From an uncultured Prevotellaceae bacterium (GTDB lineage Bacteria > Bacteroidota > Bacteroidia > Bacteroidales > Bacteroidaceae): a stretch of 53,225 bases of DNA. This document shows positions 15,966-25,098 of this stretch, one piece after another. Numbering within the stretch: position 1 is the stretch's first letter; each line of letters begins with the position of its first letter. Below the pieces are notes generated by a model that worked only from the letters and a program-made list of their open reading frames with translations, was not told the origin of the DNA and ran no database searches. Position numbers and translations under genes: made by a program. The stretch covers positions 1-53,225 of the forward strand of contig CAMWKZ010000013.1 in assembly GCA_947174945.1 (NCBI GenBank), given 5' to 3'.

Positions 15966-17792
15966 TTATTTCTTCTTTCTCGGCTTGCGAATAGCCCAGC
16001 CTTCTTCGCTGAAGTCGGGTATCTCGCCTTTCAGTTTCATGCCGTTGGGATTGAGGAACTGCATCCATTCCTCCTTCTGATAAGTCTTCTTCGAAGGAGC
16101 TGATGGCGCAGGCCTCCGGGGACTTCTGGCCTTCTTCGGGTTGCTGGGAGCCTTGCCGCCCTCGGCACCATCGTTGCAGCGCACCTCGCGACCCTTGTAT
16201 CGCTGGCCGTTGACATACTTGATGACACGCTCGGCATCCTCCTCGGGCACCTCGAAGTATGACATCGTGTTCAGCAGGTCAATGTGGCCCACGCCCACGT
16301 GCCCCCTCACGTTCTTGTTCAGGAACTGCATCAGCTCGCCCGGATAGAAGCCATCCTTCTTGCCCAAGTTGATGAACAGCTTGCGGTAGCCCTCGCTGGT
16401 AGGCGTGGCACCCTTCTTGCCCTTCTCGTTCTTAGCCTTCTTCTCCCGCTTCTCCTTGCCCGTTGCAACGGGTGCTATCTCAGGCGCGTCGGCATAGTAG
16501 GCCAGGAACTTTCCAAACTCCAGCGACACGATTTTCTTGATAAGGTCGTCCTTGTCCACATACTCGAAGTAACGGCTGATGTCCTGCATGAAGGGGGCAA
16601 TCTGCTCCTCGTCCACGTCGGCCTTCACTATCTGGTCCATTACCTTGTATAGCTGCTTCTTGCAAATCTCCTCGGCTGACGGGATGGCACCCTGTTCAAA
16701 CTGCTTGCCAATCTCCTTCTCTATATTGCGAATCTTGAACTTCTCGCGACTGTGTACGATGCTGATGCTCGTACCCTTCTTGCCCGCACGCCCAGTGCGC
16801 CCCGAGCGGTGGGTGTAGTTCTCGATGTCGTCAGGCAGTCCGTAGTTGATGACGTGCGTCAGGTCGTCCACGTCCAGACCGCGGGCAGCCACGTCGGTGG
16901 CCACCAGCAGCTGCACCGTGTGCTGGCGAAACTTCTGCATCGTCAGGTCGCGCTGCTGTTGCGACAAGTCGCCGTGCAGCGACTCAGCGTTGTAGCCGTC
17001 CCTGATGAGCTTGTCGGCTATCTCCTGCGTCTCAATCTTCGTGCGGCAGAAGATAATGGCGAATATGCGCGGGTAGTAGTCCACCAGTCGCTTCAGTGCC
17101 AAGTATTTATCCTTGGCGTTCACCATATAGTATATGTGGTTCACGTGCTCGGCACCCTCGTTGCGGCTTCCCACCACGATTTCCTTCGGGTCGTGCAGGT
17201 AGCCCTTGGCTATGCGCTCAATGTCGCGGCTCATCGTGGCCGAGAACAACAGCGTGTTGCGGTCTTCAGGAATACCCTCCAAGATAGCGTCGATGCTCTC
17301 CGAGAATCCCATGTTCAGCATCTCGTCGGCCTCGTCCAGCACCACGTTGTACACGTTGTCCAGCCGAGCCACCCCGCGCTTCATCAGGTCAATCAGTCGG
17401 CCCGGCGTAGCCACGATAATCTGCGCACCCTTGCGCAGCGCGCGAACCTGCTGCTCTATCGACGCACCGCCATAGACGGCCTCGATGTGGATGCCGTCCA
17501 TGTACTTGGCAAAGTCGCGCATATCGTCGGCTATCTGCAGGCATAGCTCGCGCGTTGGCGACAGGACGAGTGCCTGCGTCTCCTTGCGCGTCGTGTCGAT
17601 GCGTTGCAAAACGGGTATGCCAAATGCCGCCGTCTTGCCCGTGCCCGTCTGGGCCAGCGCAATGACGTCGTTCTTGTTCCCTAATAAGTAAGGTATTACT
17701 TCCTCCTGTACAGGCATGGGCTGTACAAATCCCATCTCTTCAATAGCTTGGCGAATCCCTTCGCTCACACCAAGTTCTTCAAATGTCTTCAA
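15966..17792 (-). CDS. DEAD-box RNA helicase with DbpA-type RNA-binding domain
   Basis: This 608-residue ATP-dependent RNA helicase probably acts in ribosome assembly or cold adaptation (CsdA/DeaD-like). It shows the Q motif region (GFVQPMPVQ), AQTGTGKT (Walker A), DEAD in VLDEADEM, SAT in LLFSATMS and HRSGRTGR. A C-terminal DbpA-like domain (about 440-515, with LFINLGKKDGFYPGELMQFL) and a basic tail rich in Lys and Arg follow. The start is taken as TTG at 17792 (LKTFEELG), because family members begin MKTFEELG and the promoter -7 element (17819-17826) lies just upstream. The earlier in-frame TTG at 17855 is upstream of that promoter. It is monocistronic and divergent from the LOG gene. Confidence 0.9.
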   Translation of the reverse strand: MKTFEELGVSEGIRQAIEEMGFVQPMPVQEEVIPYLLGNKNDVIALAQTGTGKTAAFGIPVLQRIDTTRKETQALVLSPTRELCLQIADDMRDFAKYMDGIHIEAVYGGASIEQQVRALRKGAQIIVATPGRLIDLMKRGVARLDNVYNVVLDEADEMLNMGFSESIDAILEGIPEDRNTLLFSATMSRDIERIAKGYLHDPKEIVVGSRNEGAEHVNHIYYMVNAKDKYLALKRLVDYYPRIFAIIFCRTKIETQEIADKLIRDGYNAESLHGDLSQQQRDLTMQKFRQHTVQLLVATDVAARGLDVDDLTHVINYGLPDDIENYTHRSGRTGRAGKKGTSISIVHSREKFKIRNIEKEIGKQFEQGAIPSAEEICKKQLYKVMDQIVKADVDEEQIAPFMQDISRYFEYVDKDDLIKKIVSLEFGKFLAYYADAPEIAPVATGKEKREKKAKNEKGKKGATPTSEGYRKLFINLGKKDGFYPGELMQFLNKNVRGHVGVGHIDLLNTMSYFEVPEEDAERVIKYVNGQRYKGREVRCNDGAEGGKAPSNPKKARSPRRPAPSAPSKKTYQKEEWMQFLNPNGMKLKGEIPDFSEEGWAIRKPRKKK

Positions 17793-17818
17793 AATCAATC
17801 GTTTTTCTAATTCGGGTG

Positions 17819-17848
17819 CAAAGTTACGGAAAATAATTCGTAACTTTG
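17819..17848. promoter_or_regulatory. Symmetric divergent promoter (helicase / LOG)
   Basis: The -7 boxes TAACTTTG on both strands (reverse 17819-17826, forward 17841-17848) are only 14 bp apart. They sit in a perfect inverted repeat: CAAAGTTACG at 17819-17828 and CGTAACTTTG at 17839-17848. No clear -33 TTTG is present on either side. The two polymerases cannot occupy this site at once. Confidence 0.7.
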
Positions 17849-17856
17849 CATTCAAG

Positions 17857-18384
17857 ATGAAGATTTGTGTATTTTGTTCGGCTAATCAGCAGCTCGACCC
17901 AGCTTTCTTCGTGGCAACGGAGGAGTTGGGAAGGTGGCTTGCGCAGCAGGGCCATACGCTGGTGTATGGCGGTGTGAATCAGGGATTGATGGAGTGTGTG
18001 GCCAAGGCAGCCCACGAGGCGGGCGGCCAGACCATTGGCGTTATTCCGCAAATCATAGAGAAATCGGGGCGCATCTCGCAATATGTGGACGTGGAGATGC
18101 TGTGCGATAATCTGAGCGACCGCAAGCAACTGATGGCCGACCAGAGCGATGTGTTCATAGCCCTGCCGGGTGGCATCGGCACCCTTGACGAGGTGTTTAC
18201 CATTGCCGCATCCCATACCATTGGCTACCATCGCAAGCAAGTTATCCTTTACAACGTCAAGGGATTCTGGGACAGCCTGCTTGCCATGCTTGACGACTTG
18301 CAACAACGGGGCATGGTGCGTGGCCAGTGGCGCGACTATATCAGCGTGGCTAACAGTCTGGAGGAGCTGTCCAGCCTCCTCTGA
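17857..18384 (+). CDS. LOG family protein (cytokinin riboside 5'-monophosphate phosphoribohydrolase-like)
   Basis: This 175-residue LOG/TIGR00730 protein has a Rossmann start MKICVFCSANQ and LVYGGVNQGLM, and the signature PGGIGTLDE (about 106-114). Family members cleave nucleoside 5'-monophosphates to base plus ribose 5-phosphate. The ATG lies only 8 nt after the -7 element, so the mRNA is leaderless or nearly so. It stops 1 nt before the convergent ybeY stop. Confidence 0.88.
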   Translation: MKICVFCSANQQLDPAFFVATEELGRWLAQQGHTLVYGGVNQGLMECVAKAAHEAGGQTIGVIPQIIEKSGRISQYVDVEMLCDNLSDRKQLMADQSDVFIALPGGIGTLDEVFTIAASHTIGYHRKQVILYNVKGFWDSLLAMLDDLQQRGMVRGQWRDYISVANSLEELSSLL

Positions 18385-18385
18385 C

Positions 18386-18796
18386 TTAACGCAGCGCCAG
18401 TGCGCGGTTCTCTGCCGCCTCCATGATTTCGCGCTCGCCCGGCCCTTTGTCGTTGATGCCGCAAAGGTGCAGGATGCCGTGAATGATGACGCGGTGCAGC
18501 TCCTCGTCGTAGTCCTTGTGAAACAGCTCCGCGTTCGAGCGCACCGTGTCAAGCGAAATCACTAAGTCGCCGTTCAGCGTGTTGCCCTCATCGTAGTCAA
18601 AGGTGATGATGTCCGTGTAGTAGTCGTGGCCAAGGTATTCGCGGTTCACCTCTAATATGTGCTCGTCGTCACAGAACAGGTAGCCCACTTCGCCTACCTT
18701 CTTGCCGTAGGTGGCAGCCACCCGCCGAATCCATGCCGTGGTGTCGTGGCGCTTGAGCTTGGGGAACTTGACGTTTTCTGTGCTGTATGTTATCAT
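18386..18796 (-). CDS. ybeY: Endoribonuclease YbeY (rRNA maturation)
   Basis: This 136-residue metal-dependent RNase acts in 16S rRNA 3' end maturation and ribosome quality control. The motif HGILHLCGIND gives two His ligands, and the third position is Asp where E. coli has His, a change I recall as usual in Bacteroidetes. It is the last gene of ruvB-coaD-ybeY and lies 19 nt after coaD. Confidence 0.9.
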   Translation of the reverse strand: MITYSTENVKFPKLKRHDTTAWIRRVAATYGKKVGEVGYLFCDDEHILEVNREYLGHDYYTDIITFDYDEGNTLNGDLVISLDTVRSNAELFHKDYDEELHRVIIHGILHLCGINDKGPGEREIMEAAENRALALR

Positions 18797-18815
18797 AGTT
18801 GTTTACGTTTACCAT

Positions 18816-19262
18816 TTATCGTTTCGGCAAGTACGCACTCACGTCAACGCCGAAGTGCTGCAACTCGCGCACCATCGAACTGCTGATGCTGCTATACTGC
18901 GGCTCGCTGTAGAGCAGGATGGTCTCGATGCCTGCCAGCTGGCGGTTGACGTCTGCCTGTTCGCGTTCATACTCAAAGTCTTTCACGCTGCGCACGCCCT
19001 TCACAATGAAGTGGGCGTCTTCTGCACGGGCAAAATCGACAGCCAGCCCGTAGTAAGGCTTCACGCTGATGCGTGACTCGTTAGCATAAAGGTCGGCAAT
19101 GGCGCGCACACGCTCTTCGGCTGACGGCATATCGGGCTTGTGTACTTGGTCGCCCACCACGCCGATAACCAGTCGGTCGAACAAGGGCAGTGCCCTCCTC
19201 ACTATCGAGTCGTGCCCTATTGTAAACGGGTTAAAGCTCCCGACGAATATTCCTGTACTCAT
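18816..19262 (-). CDS. coaD: Phosphopantetheine adenylyltransferase
   Basis: This 148-residue enzyme makes dephospho-CoA from 4'-phosphopantetheine and ATP, the fourth step of CoA synthesis. It carries the nucleotidyltransferase motif [13 protein letters not shown] (about 8-20) and the late ISSSMVREL (about 126-134) matching ISSTx[13 protein letters not shown] is the usual CoaD segment. Its start overlaps the ruvB stop by 4 nt. Confidence 0.93.
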   Translation of the reverse strand: MSTGIFVGSFNPFTIGHDSIVRRALPLFDRLVIGVVGDQVHKPDMPSAEERVRAIADLYANESRISVKPYYGLAVDFARAEDAHFIVKGVRSVKDFEYEREQADVNRQLAGIETILLYSEPQYSSISSSMVRELQHFGVDVSAYLPKR

Positions 19263-20296
19263 TCGAATAGGTTTGGTTCCATGATGTTGCCACTGTAAGG
19301 GTTGCGCCCGAAGTGCTTATAGGCCAGCTCCGTTGCCATGCGGCCCCGTGGGGTGCGCTTGATGAAGCCCTCCATAATCAGGAACGGCTCGTAGACCTCC
19401 TCCACCGTGCCGGCATCCTCGCCGATGGCCGTTGCAATGGTGGTGATGCCCACCGGCCCGCCACGGAACTTGTCAATGATGGTCAGCAGGATGCGGTTGT
19501 CTATCTCGTCCAGTCCGTACTGGTCGATGTTCAGTGCCGTCAGGGCTATCTTCGTGATGCTGGTATCAATGCGCCCCGACCCTTTCACCTGTGCAAAGTC
19601 GCGCACACGGCGCAGCAGGGCATTGGCAATACGGGGTGTGCCACGCGAGCGACGGGCTATCTCTAACGACGCATCCGTCGTGATGGGTACGCGCAGAATG
19701 CTGGCCGAGCGCTCAATAATCTTTTGCAGCGTTTCCGGGGCGTAGTATTGCAAGTGCATATTGATGCCGAAGCGAGCTCGCAACGGAGCTGTCAGCAGAC
19801 CGCTGCGCGTAGTGGCTCCCACCAGTGTAAACGGGTTGAGGTCTATCTGGATGCTTCGGGCCGACGGGCCTTTGTCTATCATGATGTCAATGCGATAGTC
19901 CTCCATAGCCGAGTAGAGGTATTCCTCTACCACGGGTGACAGTCGGTGAATCTCGTCGATAAACAAGACATCGTTCTTCTCCAGCGAGGTCAGGATGCCT
20001 GCCAAGTCGCCCGGCTTGTCGAGCACGGGGCCGCTGGTAATCTTGAAGCCCACGCCCAGCTCGTTGGCGATGATGTTCGACAGCGTGGTCTTTCCCAGTC
20101 CAGGAGGGCCGTGCAACAGCACGTGGTCAAGCGGCTCGCCACGGTACTTGGCCGCCTCTACGAACACCTCGAGGTTCTCCACCACCTGCTGCTGTCCGCT
20201 AAAGTCGTGGAATGCCAGCGGGCGCAGGGCGTTCTCAAATTCTTTCTCGCCCGACGAGAACTGCTCTTGCCTGATGTCAAAGTCTTCGTCCGTCAT
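19259..20296 (-). CDS. ruvB: Holliday junction branch migration ATPase RuvB
   Basis: This 345-residue AAA+ motor drives RuvA-bound Holliday junctions during recombination repair. It shows [10 protein letters not shown] (Walker A), DEIHRL (Walker B), the ARFGI segment and a C-terminal winged helix ([15 protein letters not shown]). The ATG at 20296 (MTDEDFDIR) is chosen over the longer open frame because the -7 box lies at 20315-20322 and the length then fits the family. It is the first gene of ruvB-coaD-ybeY. Confidence 0.95.
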   Translation of the reverse strand: MTDEDFDIRQEQFSSGEKEFENALRPLAFHDFSGQQQVVENLEVFVEAAKYRGEPLDHVLLHGPPGLGKTTLSNIIANELGVGFKITSGPVLDKPGDLAGILTSLEKNDVLFIDEIHRLSPVVEEYLYSAMEDYRIDIMIDKGPSARSIQIDLNPFTLVGATTRSGLLTAPLRARFGINMHLQYYAPETLQKIIERSASILRVPITTDASLEIARRSRGTPRIANALLRRVRDFAQVKGSGRIDTSITKIALTALNIDQYGLDEIDNRILLTIIDKFRGGPVGITTIATAIGEDAGTVEEVYEPFLIMEGFIKRTPRGRMATELAYKHFGRNPYSGNIMEPNLFE

Positions 20297-20314
20297 CTTC
20301 TTTGGTTTTGAGTG

Positions 20315-20376
20315 CAAAGGTACGAAAAAACTCTCAACTCTCTGTTCTCCGTTCTCAATTTTTTTTCGTACTTTTG
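20315..20376. promoter_or_regulatory. Divergent promoters (ruvB / dus)
   Basis: The reverse -7 TACCTTTG (20315-20322) drives ruvB and the forward -7 TACTTTTG (20369-20376) drives dus. The segment between them is flanked by mirror-image sequence: GTACGAAAAAA on the left and TTTTTTTTCGTAC on the right. No good TTTG is seen at -33 for either. Confidence 0.65.
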
Positions 20377-20384
20377 CCGCCACA

Positions 20385-21350
20385 ATGAAGATAGGAAACA
20401 TAGATTTAGGAGAGCGCCCCGTCTTTCTGGCTCCGATGGAGGACGTTACGGACATAGGCTTCCGGCTGCTGTGCAAGCGGTTCGGGGCTTCGATGGTCTA
20501 TACCGAGTTTGTCAGTGCCGAGGCATTGGTCAGGGATGTGCAGTCGACGGTTCGCAAGCTGGCCATTGCCGACGAGGAGCGTCCTGTGGGTATCCAGCTT
20601 TACGGGCGCGACATCGATGCGATGGTGGAGGCTGCCAAGATAGTGGAGCAGGCTGGGCCTGATGTGCTTGACCTGAACTTTGGCTGCCCCGTGAAGAAAG
20701 TGGCAGGCAAGGGTGCTGGTGCGGGTATGCTGCAGAACATCCCGAAGATGCTGGAGCTGACGCAGAAGGTGGTCGATGCCGTCCGTCTGCCCGTCACGGT
20801 AAAGACGCGTCTGGGCTGGAACCACGAGCAGCTCATCATCACCACGCTGGCCGAGCAGTTGCAGCAGTGTGGCATTCAGGCACTGACCATCCACGGGCGC
20901 ACCCGTAGTCAGATGTACACGGGCGATGCCGACTGGACGCTGATAGGCGAGGTGAAGCGTAATCCTAACATCCACATCCCCATTATCGGCAATGGCGATA
21001 TTAAGTCGCTTGGCGATGCCGACCGCGCCTTCGACCAGTATGGCGTGGATGCTGTTATGATAGGGCGCGCCACCTTCGGCTGTCCGTGGCTTTTCTCTCG
21101 GCAAGAGTTGACGCTCGACCAGAAGATTGACGTGCTGGAGGAGCAGCTGCGCATCAATATCGAGCGCATTGACGAGTATCGGGGCATCCTGCACACCCGC
21201 CGCCATCTGGCCGCATCGCCTGTCTTTAAGGGTATTCCCAATTTCCGTGAGATGCGCATCCGAATGCTTAGGGCCGAAAAAAAGGATGACCTGTTGGCCA
21301 TCTTTGAGGAGTGTCGCGAGCGGCTACGCTCAGAACCACTGCATGAGTGA
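20385..21350 (+). CDS. dus: tRNA-dihydrouridine synthase (DusB-like)
   Basis: This 321-residue FMN enzyme reduces uridine to dihydrouridine in tRNA D-loops. The TIM barrel start has LAPMEDVTD, the active-site Cys is in [18 protein letters not shown] (about residues 99-116), and [11 protein letters not shown] and IGNGDI are flavin-binding segments. The ATG at 20385 lies 8 nt after the -7 box, so the transcript is nearly leaderless. The 3' end overlaps the convergent CE2 esterase gene by 21 nt. Confidence 0.92.
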   Translation: MKIGNIDLGERPVFLAPMEDVTDIGFRLLCKRFGASMVYTEFVSAEALVRDVQSTVRKLAIADEERPVGIQLYGRDIDAMVEAAKIVEQAGPDVLDLNFGCPVKKVAGKGAGAGMLQNIPKMLELTQKVVDAVRLPVTVKTRLGWNHEQLIITTLAEQLQQCGIQALTIHGRTRSQMYTGDADWTLIGEVKRNPNIHIPIIGNGDIKSLGDADRAFDQYGVDAVMIGRATFGCPWLFSRQELTLDQKIDVLEEQLRINIERIDEYRGILHTRRHLAASPVFKGIPNFREMRIRMLRAEKKDDLLAIFEECRERLRSEPLHE

Positions 21351-22430
21351 GCGCAAGTAGGCTGTCAGCTCAGCTGCCATCTTCTCGTGCTGCCATCGGC
21401 TGGGATGCCATGAGGCTCCATAGCGAATGTCGCCCGTCTGCGGGGTGAAGTCGAAGCGGTACACCTGCTTGTCGCCCTGCTTGTTGGCTTCGGCCACAAC
21501 CTCGTCCAGTGTCTTCTTTGCCAGTTCCAGCTCCTTGCCGTTCAGCATCGAGCCGCAAAGATAGACAATCTTGGCCTGCGGGTTGTGGCTGCGCACTTGT
21601 TTCAGGAACTGCTGGTAGGCAGCCTTCAGCCGTTTCACATCGTAGTTGTTGGTCGACAGGTCGTTGGTGCCTAAGTTGATGCACACCAGTTGTGGCTGGT
21701 AGCGGCTGAAGTCCCACCGTTCGGAGCGGTCGTAAAGGTTCGTGTACTCATACTCCGTGGTCATTACGTTGTCGGGCGTTCCCGCTTTGGGGCCGCCATA
21801 GCTGCGGTACACCCCGATGCCTGAGCGAGCCACTACGTGGGCGCGGGCATTGAGGGCGCGGCAGCAGAGCTGGGCGTAAGTATAGTAGTGGTTCTCCGTC
21901 TCATATTCAAAGGGGTCGCTGGCAATGATGCTCTCGTTGCCATAGCCGCACGTGATGCTGTTGCCTATAAACTCGATGGTGCGTTCAGGCAGGGCTGGCG
22001 GAGGTAGCAGGCGGGCATCGCGGTCGAGGATAAAACCTCGGAAGTCTGGCTTCAGGTCGTAGCCCTCAATGACGTACATCAGTCGCAGCGTATGCTCGCC
22101 CTGTAGCAGTGCCGTGGCCAGTGTCACTACGGAGTCACGGTCGCCCATCATGGCCACCTTGAAAGGTTCTGCCTCGTCCACCTGCGCCATGAAGTAGCCA
22201 CTCTTCGGCTTGGCCCATAGCTTGATGCTGCTACCCGTGAATCGGGCGTTGATTTGTGTGCCGGGGAAAGTGAAGCGTGGTCGCTCTGGCTGGTCGAAGC
22301 AGATGCGTCCCACGTACTGGATGTTCTTGTCAGTTGGTTTAACGATAGTTCCCTGTATGGGGAGCGTTGTCGATGCCATGATGCCTGTTGTCATCAGGGC
22401 CATAAGGGTTAGTAGCTTAATGCGTTTCAT
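21330..22430 (-). CDS. Secreted SGNH esterase, carbohydrate esterase family 2 type
   Basis: This 366-residue enzyme is probably an acetyl esterase on plant polysaccharides. A signal peptide (1-20) is followed by a jelly-roll domain (about 25-145) and an SGNH hydrolase domain. The nucleophile is Ser158 in IGNSITCGYG, the oxyanion Asn is in LGTND, and the catalytic His342 is in WHPS. The two-domain layout and the GNSITCGYG block match CE2 acetylxylan esterases. It sits 12 nt after dprA and is probably co-transcribed with it, without an obvious functional link. Its 3' end overlaps dus. Confidence 0.82.
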   Translation of the reverse strand: MKRIKLLTLMALMTTGIMASTTLPIQGTIVKPTDKNIQYVGRICFDQPERPRFTFPGTQINARFTGSSIKLWAKPKSGYFMAQVDEAEPFKVAMMGDRDSVVTLATALLQGEHTLRLMYVIEGYDLKPDFRGFILDRDARLLPPPALPERTIEFIGNSITCGYGNESIIASDPFEYETENHYYTYAQLCCRALNARAHVVARSGIGVYRSYGGPKAGTPDNVMTTEYEYTNLYDRSERWDFSRYQPQLVCINLGTNDLSTNNYDVKRLKAAYQQFLKQVRSHNPQAKIVYLCGSMLNGKELELAKKTLDEVVAEANKQGDKQVYRFDFTPQTGDIRYGASWHPSRWQHEKMAAELTAYLRSLMQWF

Positions 22431-22442
22431 ATTTCTTGTTAG

Positions 22443-23558
22443 TTAGTTTAGTAGATGGTACGTGCCACCAGCCAGCGGTTTCACCACGCCTTTCATCTCT
22501 AACGAGAAAAGCAGGGCTGTCAGTTGGCCGATGGGAATATTCGTTTTTACGCTGATAAGGTTTAGTTGCAGGTCGTTGGTCTGTTGCAACAGGCTGACCA
22601 CTTGTTGCTCCTCGTCCGTCAGTTCTGGGAATAGCTGTCGGTTGATGGCCTTTGGCTTCTGCTGCACCGTAGGCCACCCCACAGTCTCCATAAAGTCCTG
22701 AGCCGATGTGATGAGGGCTGCCGTGTTGTTGCGAATCATCTTGTTGCACCCTTCCGAGTAGGTCATCCCGACGGCACCGGGGAAAGCCAGCACGTCGCGC
22801 CCGTACTCCTGTGCGATGCGACACGTAATCAGTCCGCCACCCTTGTAGGCACTCTCCACCAAGATGGTGGCATCCGATATGCCTGCCACGATGCGGTTGC
22901 GCTGTCGGAAGTTGTTGGGCAGTGCCTGCGTCTGCGACATATACTCCGTCAGCAGTCCGCCCCTCTTGACCATCTCTACAGCCGTGTCGCGGTGATGGGG
23001 GGGGTAGAGCTGGTCGAGCCCGTGGGCCAGCACCCCCACCGTCTCATATCCACAGGCCAGTGCCTGACGGTGGGCGCAGATGTCAATGCCGTATGCCAGT
23101 CCACTGACAATCAGCACGTCAGGGCACAGCTCGCGCAGGTCGCTGACGAAGTGGCGCACCAAGTCCTGCCCGTAGTTGGTACAGTGGCGCGTACCCACGA
23201 TGTTGATGACGTGCTGCTGGTTCAGGTCGGCACTACCTTTATAATATAATAGGATAGGTGCATCAGGACATCCGCTAAGACGCTGCGGATAGTCAGCATC
23301 CTGTAAGGTGAATGCGCGGATGCCGTTCTTCTCGATAAACTCCATCTCAGCTGCCGCCCGATGCAGAGCCTCGTCCCAGTCCTTCATCGCCTCGCGCAGC
23401 CGTGGCGTTGCATTAGGCATCACGTCGCCAATGTCCATTCGGTGCTCATACACAGCCGTGGCACTGCCCACCTCCTGATAGAGGTGCAAGGCCACAGACT
23501 GGTTGAACCCCGCCATGCGCGTCAGTGCTACCGCATAAAATATCTCTTCGCTCGCCAT
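22443..23558 (-). CDS. dprA: DNA processing protein DprA
   Basis: This 371-residue protein loads RecA on incoming single-stranded DNA during natural transformation. The Rossmann-like DprA core has NIVGTRHCTNYG, SGLAYGIDICAH, the LPNNFRQRNRIVAGIS block and GGLITCRIAQEYGRDVLAFPG. A C-terminal winged-helix domain ends in the GGTYHLLN stretch. A -7 box (reverse, 23567-23574) lies only 8 nt before the ATG, so the transcript is nearly leaderless. The window also holds a ComEA-like gene (38160). Confidence 0.93.
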   Translation of the reverse strand: MASEEIFYAVALTRMAGFNQSVALHLYQEVGSATAVYEHRMDIGDVMPNATPRLREAMKDWDEALHRAAAEMEFIEKNGIRAFTLQDADYPQRLSGCPDAPILLYYKGSADLNQQHVINIVGTRHCTNYGQDLVRHFVSDLRELCPDVLIVSGLAYGIDICAHRQALACGYETVGVLAHGLDQLYPPHHRDTAVEMVKRGGLLTEYMSQTQALPNNFRQRNRIVAGISDATILVESAYKGGGLITCRIAQEYGRDVLAFPGAVGMTYSEGCNKMIRNNTAALITSAQDFMETVGWPTVQQKPKAINRQLFPELTDEEQQVVSLLQQTNDLQLNLISVKTNIPIGQLTALLFSLEMKGVVKPLAGGTYHLLN

Positions 23559-23566
23559 CTTGATTG

Positions 23567-23574
23567 CAAAGGTA
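23567..23574 (-). promoter_or_regulatory. -7 element of dprA
   Basis: On the reverse strand this reads TACCTTTG, 8 nt before the dprA start codon. No TTTG is found at the expected -33 distance. Confidence 0.6.
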
Positions 23575-23662
23575 ATGTACCCTTATTTATTCGTCCTTCT
23601 TGTCTCTTTCTCGTTTGTCTGGGGCTATAATCAGAATAAGTCTTCTGTATTGGCTCCAGTTT

Positions 23663-23689
23663 AATTGCGAACGCAGTGTGTTCGCAATT
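23663..23689. repeat. Inverted repeat downstream of the R-M island
   Basis: AATTGCGAAC at 23663-23672 pairs perfectly with GTTCGCAATT at 23680-23689 around a 7-nt loop. It lies between the last gene of the AT-rich island and the dprA promoter. There is no T-tract on either strand, so terminator function is doubtful; it may mark the island edge. Confidence 0.65.
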
Positions 23690-23718
23690 GGATAAGTCCT
23701 ATAAAACTAGCGGCATAG

Positions 23719-24249
23719 TCAATAACCTCTTATTATTGTTTTTAAGTGGTCTAAATTAGGTATGGATATTCCCATCATTTGTGCTCTAATCTCTATATCG
23801 CTTAATTGTATATGGATGTTTAGGGCAATGCAATTTTGTTTATATAATTCTTTTATTTGTAGCTGATGCAAATTTTGTTCTACTATTGAACATATAGATG
23901 CGATATCATTGTCGTTAAGGATTGTACTTAATTTGTTGCCTGTGGCAATACTTTGTTGCATTGATGATAATACTAATCTGGTTGCTTCTGTTAGATTGGA
24001 AATAATAGTAGTCATTATTTGTAGTATCTGCTGCATAAGCATAAATTTCTGACTCCACGCATTTTGCACCGCAGAAAGATTTGGTTGGGTAGGAAATGTA
24101 TCAAACCCAACATTTAATGTTCTCAGATTATTATCCAACATAGTAAGTTGTGCTCTAATCTGTAAATATTGTGAGTAGCTCAATCGAACTTGTGACAAAT
24201 AAGTATACACATTCATATTTGTTTGATTGTTGTTTGGCAGATTATTCAT
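23719..24249 (-). CDS. Hypothetical helical protein in the R-M island
   Basis: This 176-residue protein is not recognised. It is rich in Gln, Asn, Ile and Leu, with long predicted helices (about 18-100 and 115-150) and no signal peptide or membrane segment. Its start overlaps the end of the preceding membrane coiled-coil gene by 8 nt, so the two are translationally coupled and probably form a complex. Both follow mod-res on the same strand and share their AT-rich composition. Confidence 0.6.
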   Translation of the reverse strand: MNNLPNNNQTNMNVYTYLSQVRLSYSQYLQIRAQLTMLDNNLRTLNVGFDTFPTQPNLSAVQNAWSQKFMLMQQILQIMTTIISNLTEATRLVLSSMQQSIATGNKLSTILNDNDIASICSIVEQNLHQLQIKELYKQNCIALNIHIQLSDIEIRAQMMGISIPNLDHLKTIIRGY

Positions 24250-25060
24250 CAGATTCCTCCTTTCCGTTATTCTCCATGAAATCCTTTAGTTTATTTAGCA
24301 AATTGTCTAATAGTTCCAATTGTTTTTCCATCGTTTCTACTGACCAATCATATTCTTTATTTTTAGTTTCAAGACTTTGAACGAGTTCTTTGGCATGATT
24401 AAAATATGTTTCGGAATTTGCTTGTGTCTTATTAATGCTCTCTATCAGTTCATTAACATCTTTTGTTCTATCGGCAATAAAATTAGCATTATCTTGTCTA
24501 ATAGTAGTTATAGTCGCATTTAAGTTTGAAGCCTGACTTTGCAAATTGTTGATTTCGCTTGTGGCAGTATTCCCTTTTTCTTCTACTTCCTTCAGGGCCC
24601 TTTTGGCTTCTGCTTTTGCTTCTTCTATTTTGAATATACCAAAGAAACCGAATACAAGAAATATGACACTTGCAACTCCAAACCAAACACCTATTTGGGT
24701 AAAATAATTATTTAATGTGTTTAGGTGTAATTCTGTGAGACTACTTGCTTCCTCCTGAGATAGCAAAATTTCTCGTCGAAACAAAGCTGAATCTTTTTGC
24801 AATTGTGAAAGTAATTCTGGAGTATTTGAAATAGTCCCAGAATCTGCACTTAATATAATTTCTTTCATTTCAAAAAATAAAGAATCTACATTTGCAATAT
24901 GATTAATATGTTCCTGAATAATTCTATTTTGAGAATTAGTAAGCACTTGTGTCGAATAGCACTGGTATGCTATTAAAATTGCTAATACACTAAGTAAAGT
25001 TCCGCAAAACCAATGCACAATTGAATTTTGACTGTCTTTTTTGTTATTCTCTTTTGCCAT
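24242..25060 (-). CDS. Two-TM coiled-coil protein in the R-M island
   Basis: This 272-residue protein has two predicted membrane helices (about 14-34 and 123-143) separated by about 90 residues predicted outside the membrane, then a long Ala/Glu/Lys-rich coiled coil (about 145-265) in the cytoplasm. No enzymatic motif is visible. The layout resembles membrane-anchored sensor or structural proteins. It lies 59 nt after res and is coupled to the next small gene. The gap before it holds a 26-bp palindrome that may regulate it. A defence accessory role is only inferred from position. Confidence 0.6.
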   Translation of the reverse strand: MAKENNKKDSQNSIVHWFCGTLLSVLAILIAYQCYSTQVLTNSQNRIIQEHINHIANVDSLFFEMKEIILSADSGTISNTPELLSQLQKDSALFRREILLSQEEASSLTELHLNTLNNYFTQIGVWFGVASVIFLVFGFFGIFKIEEAKAEAKRALKEVEEKGNTATSEINNLQSQASNLNATITTIRQDNANFIADRTKDVNELIESINKTQANSETYFNHAKELVQSLETKNKEYDWSVETMEKQLELLDNLLNKLKDFMENNGKEESDE

Positions 25061-25098
25061 ATTTTTATTTTAAATATTTATCCAATATCTTTTGTTTT

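Noticed and set aside
23663..23689. Rho-independent terminator downstream of the R-M island
   Set aside because: The 10-bp stem is perfect but no T-tract follows on either strand, so it is listed only as an inverted repeat.
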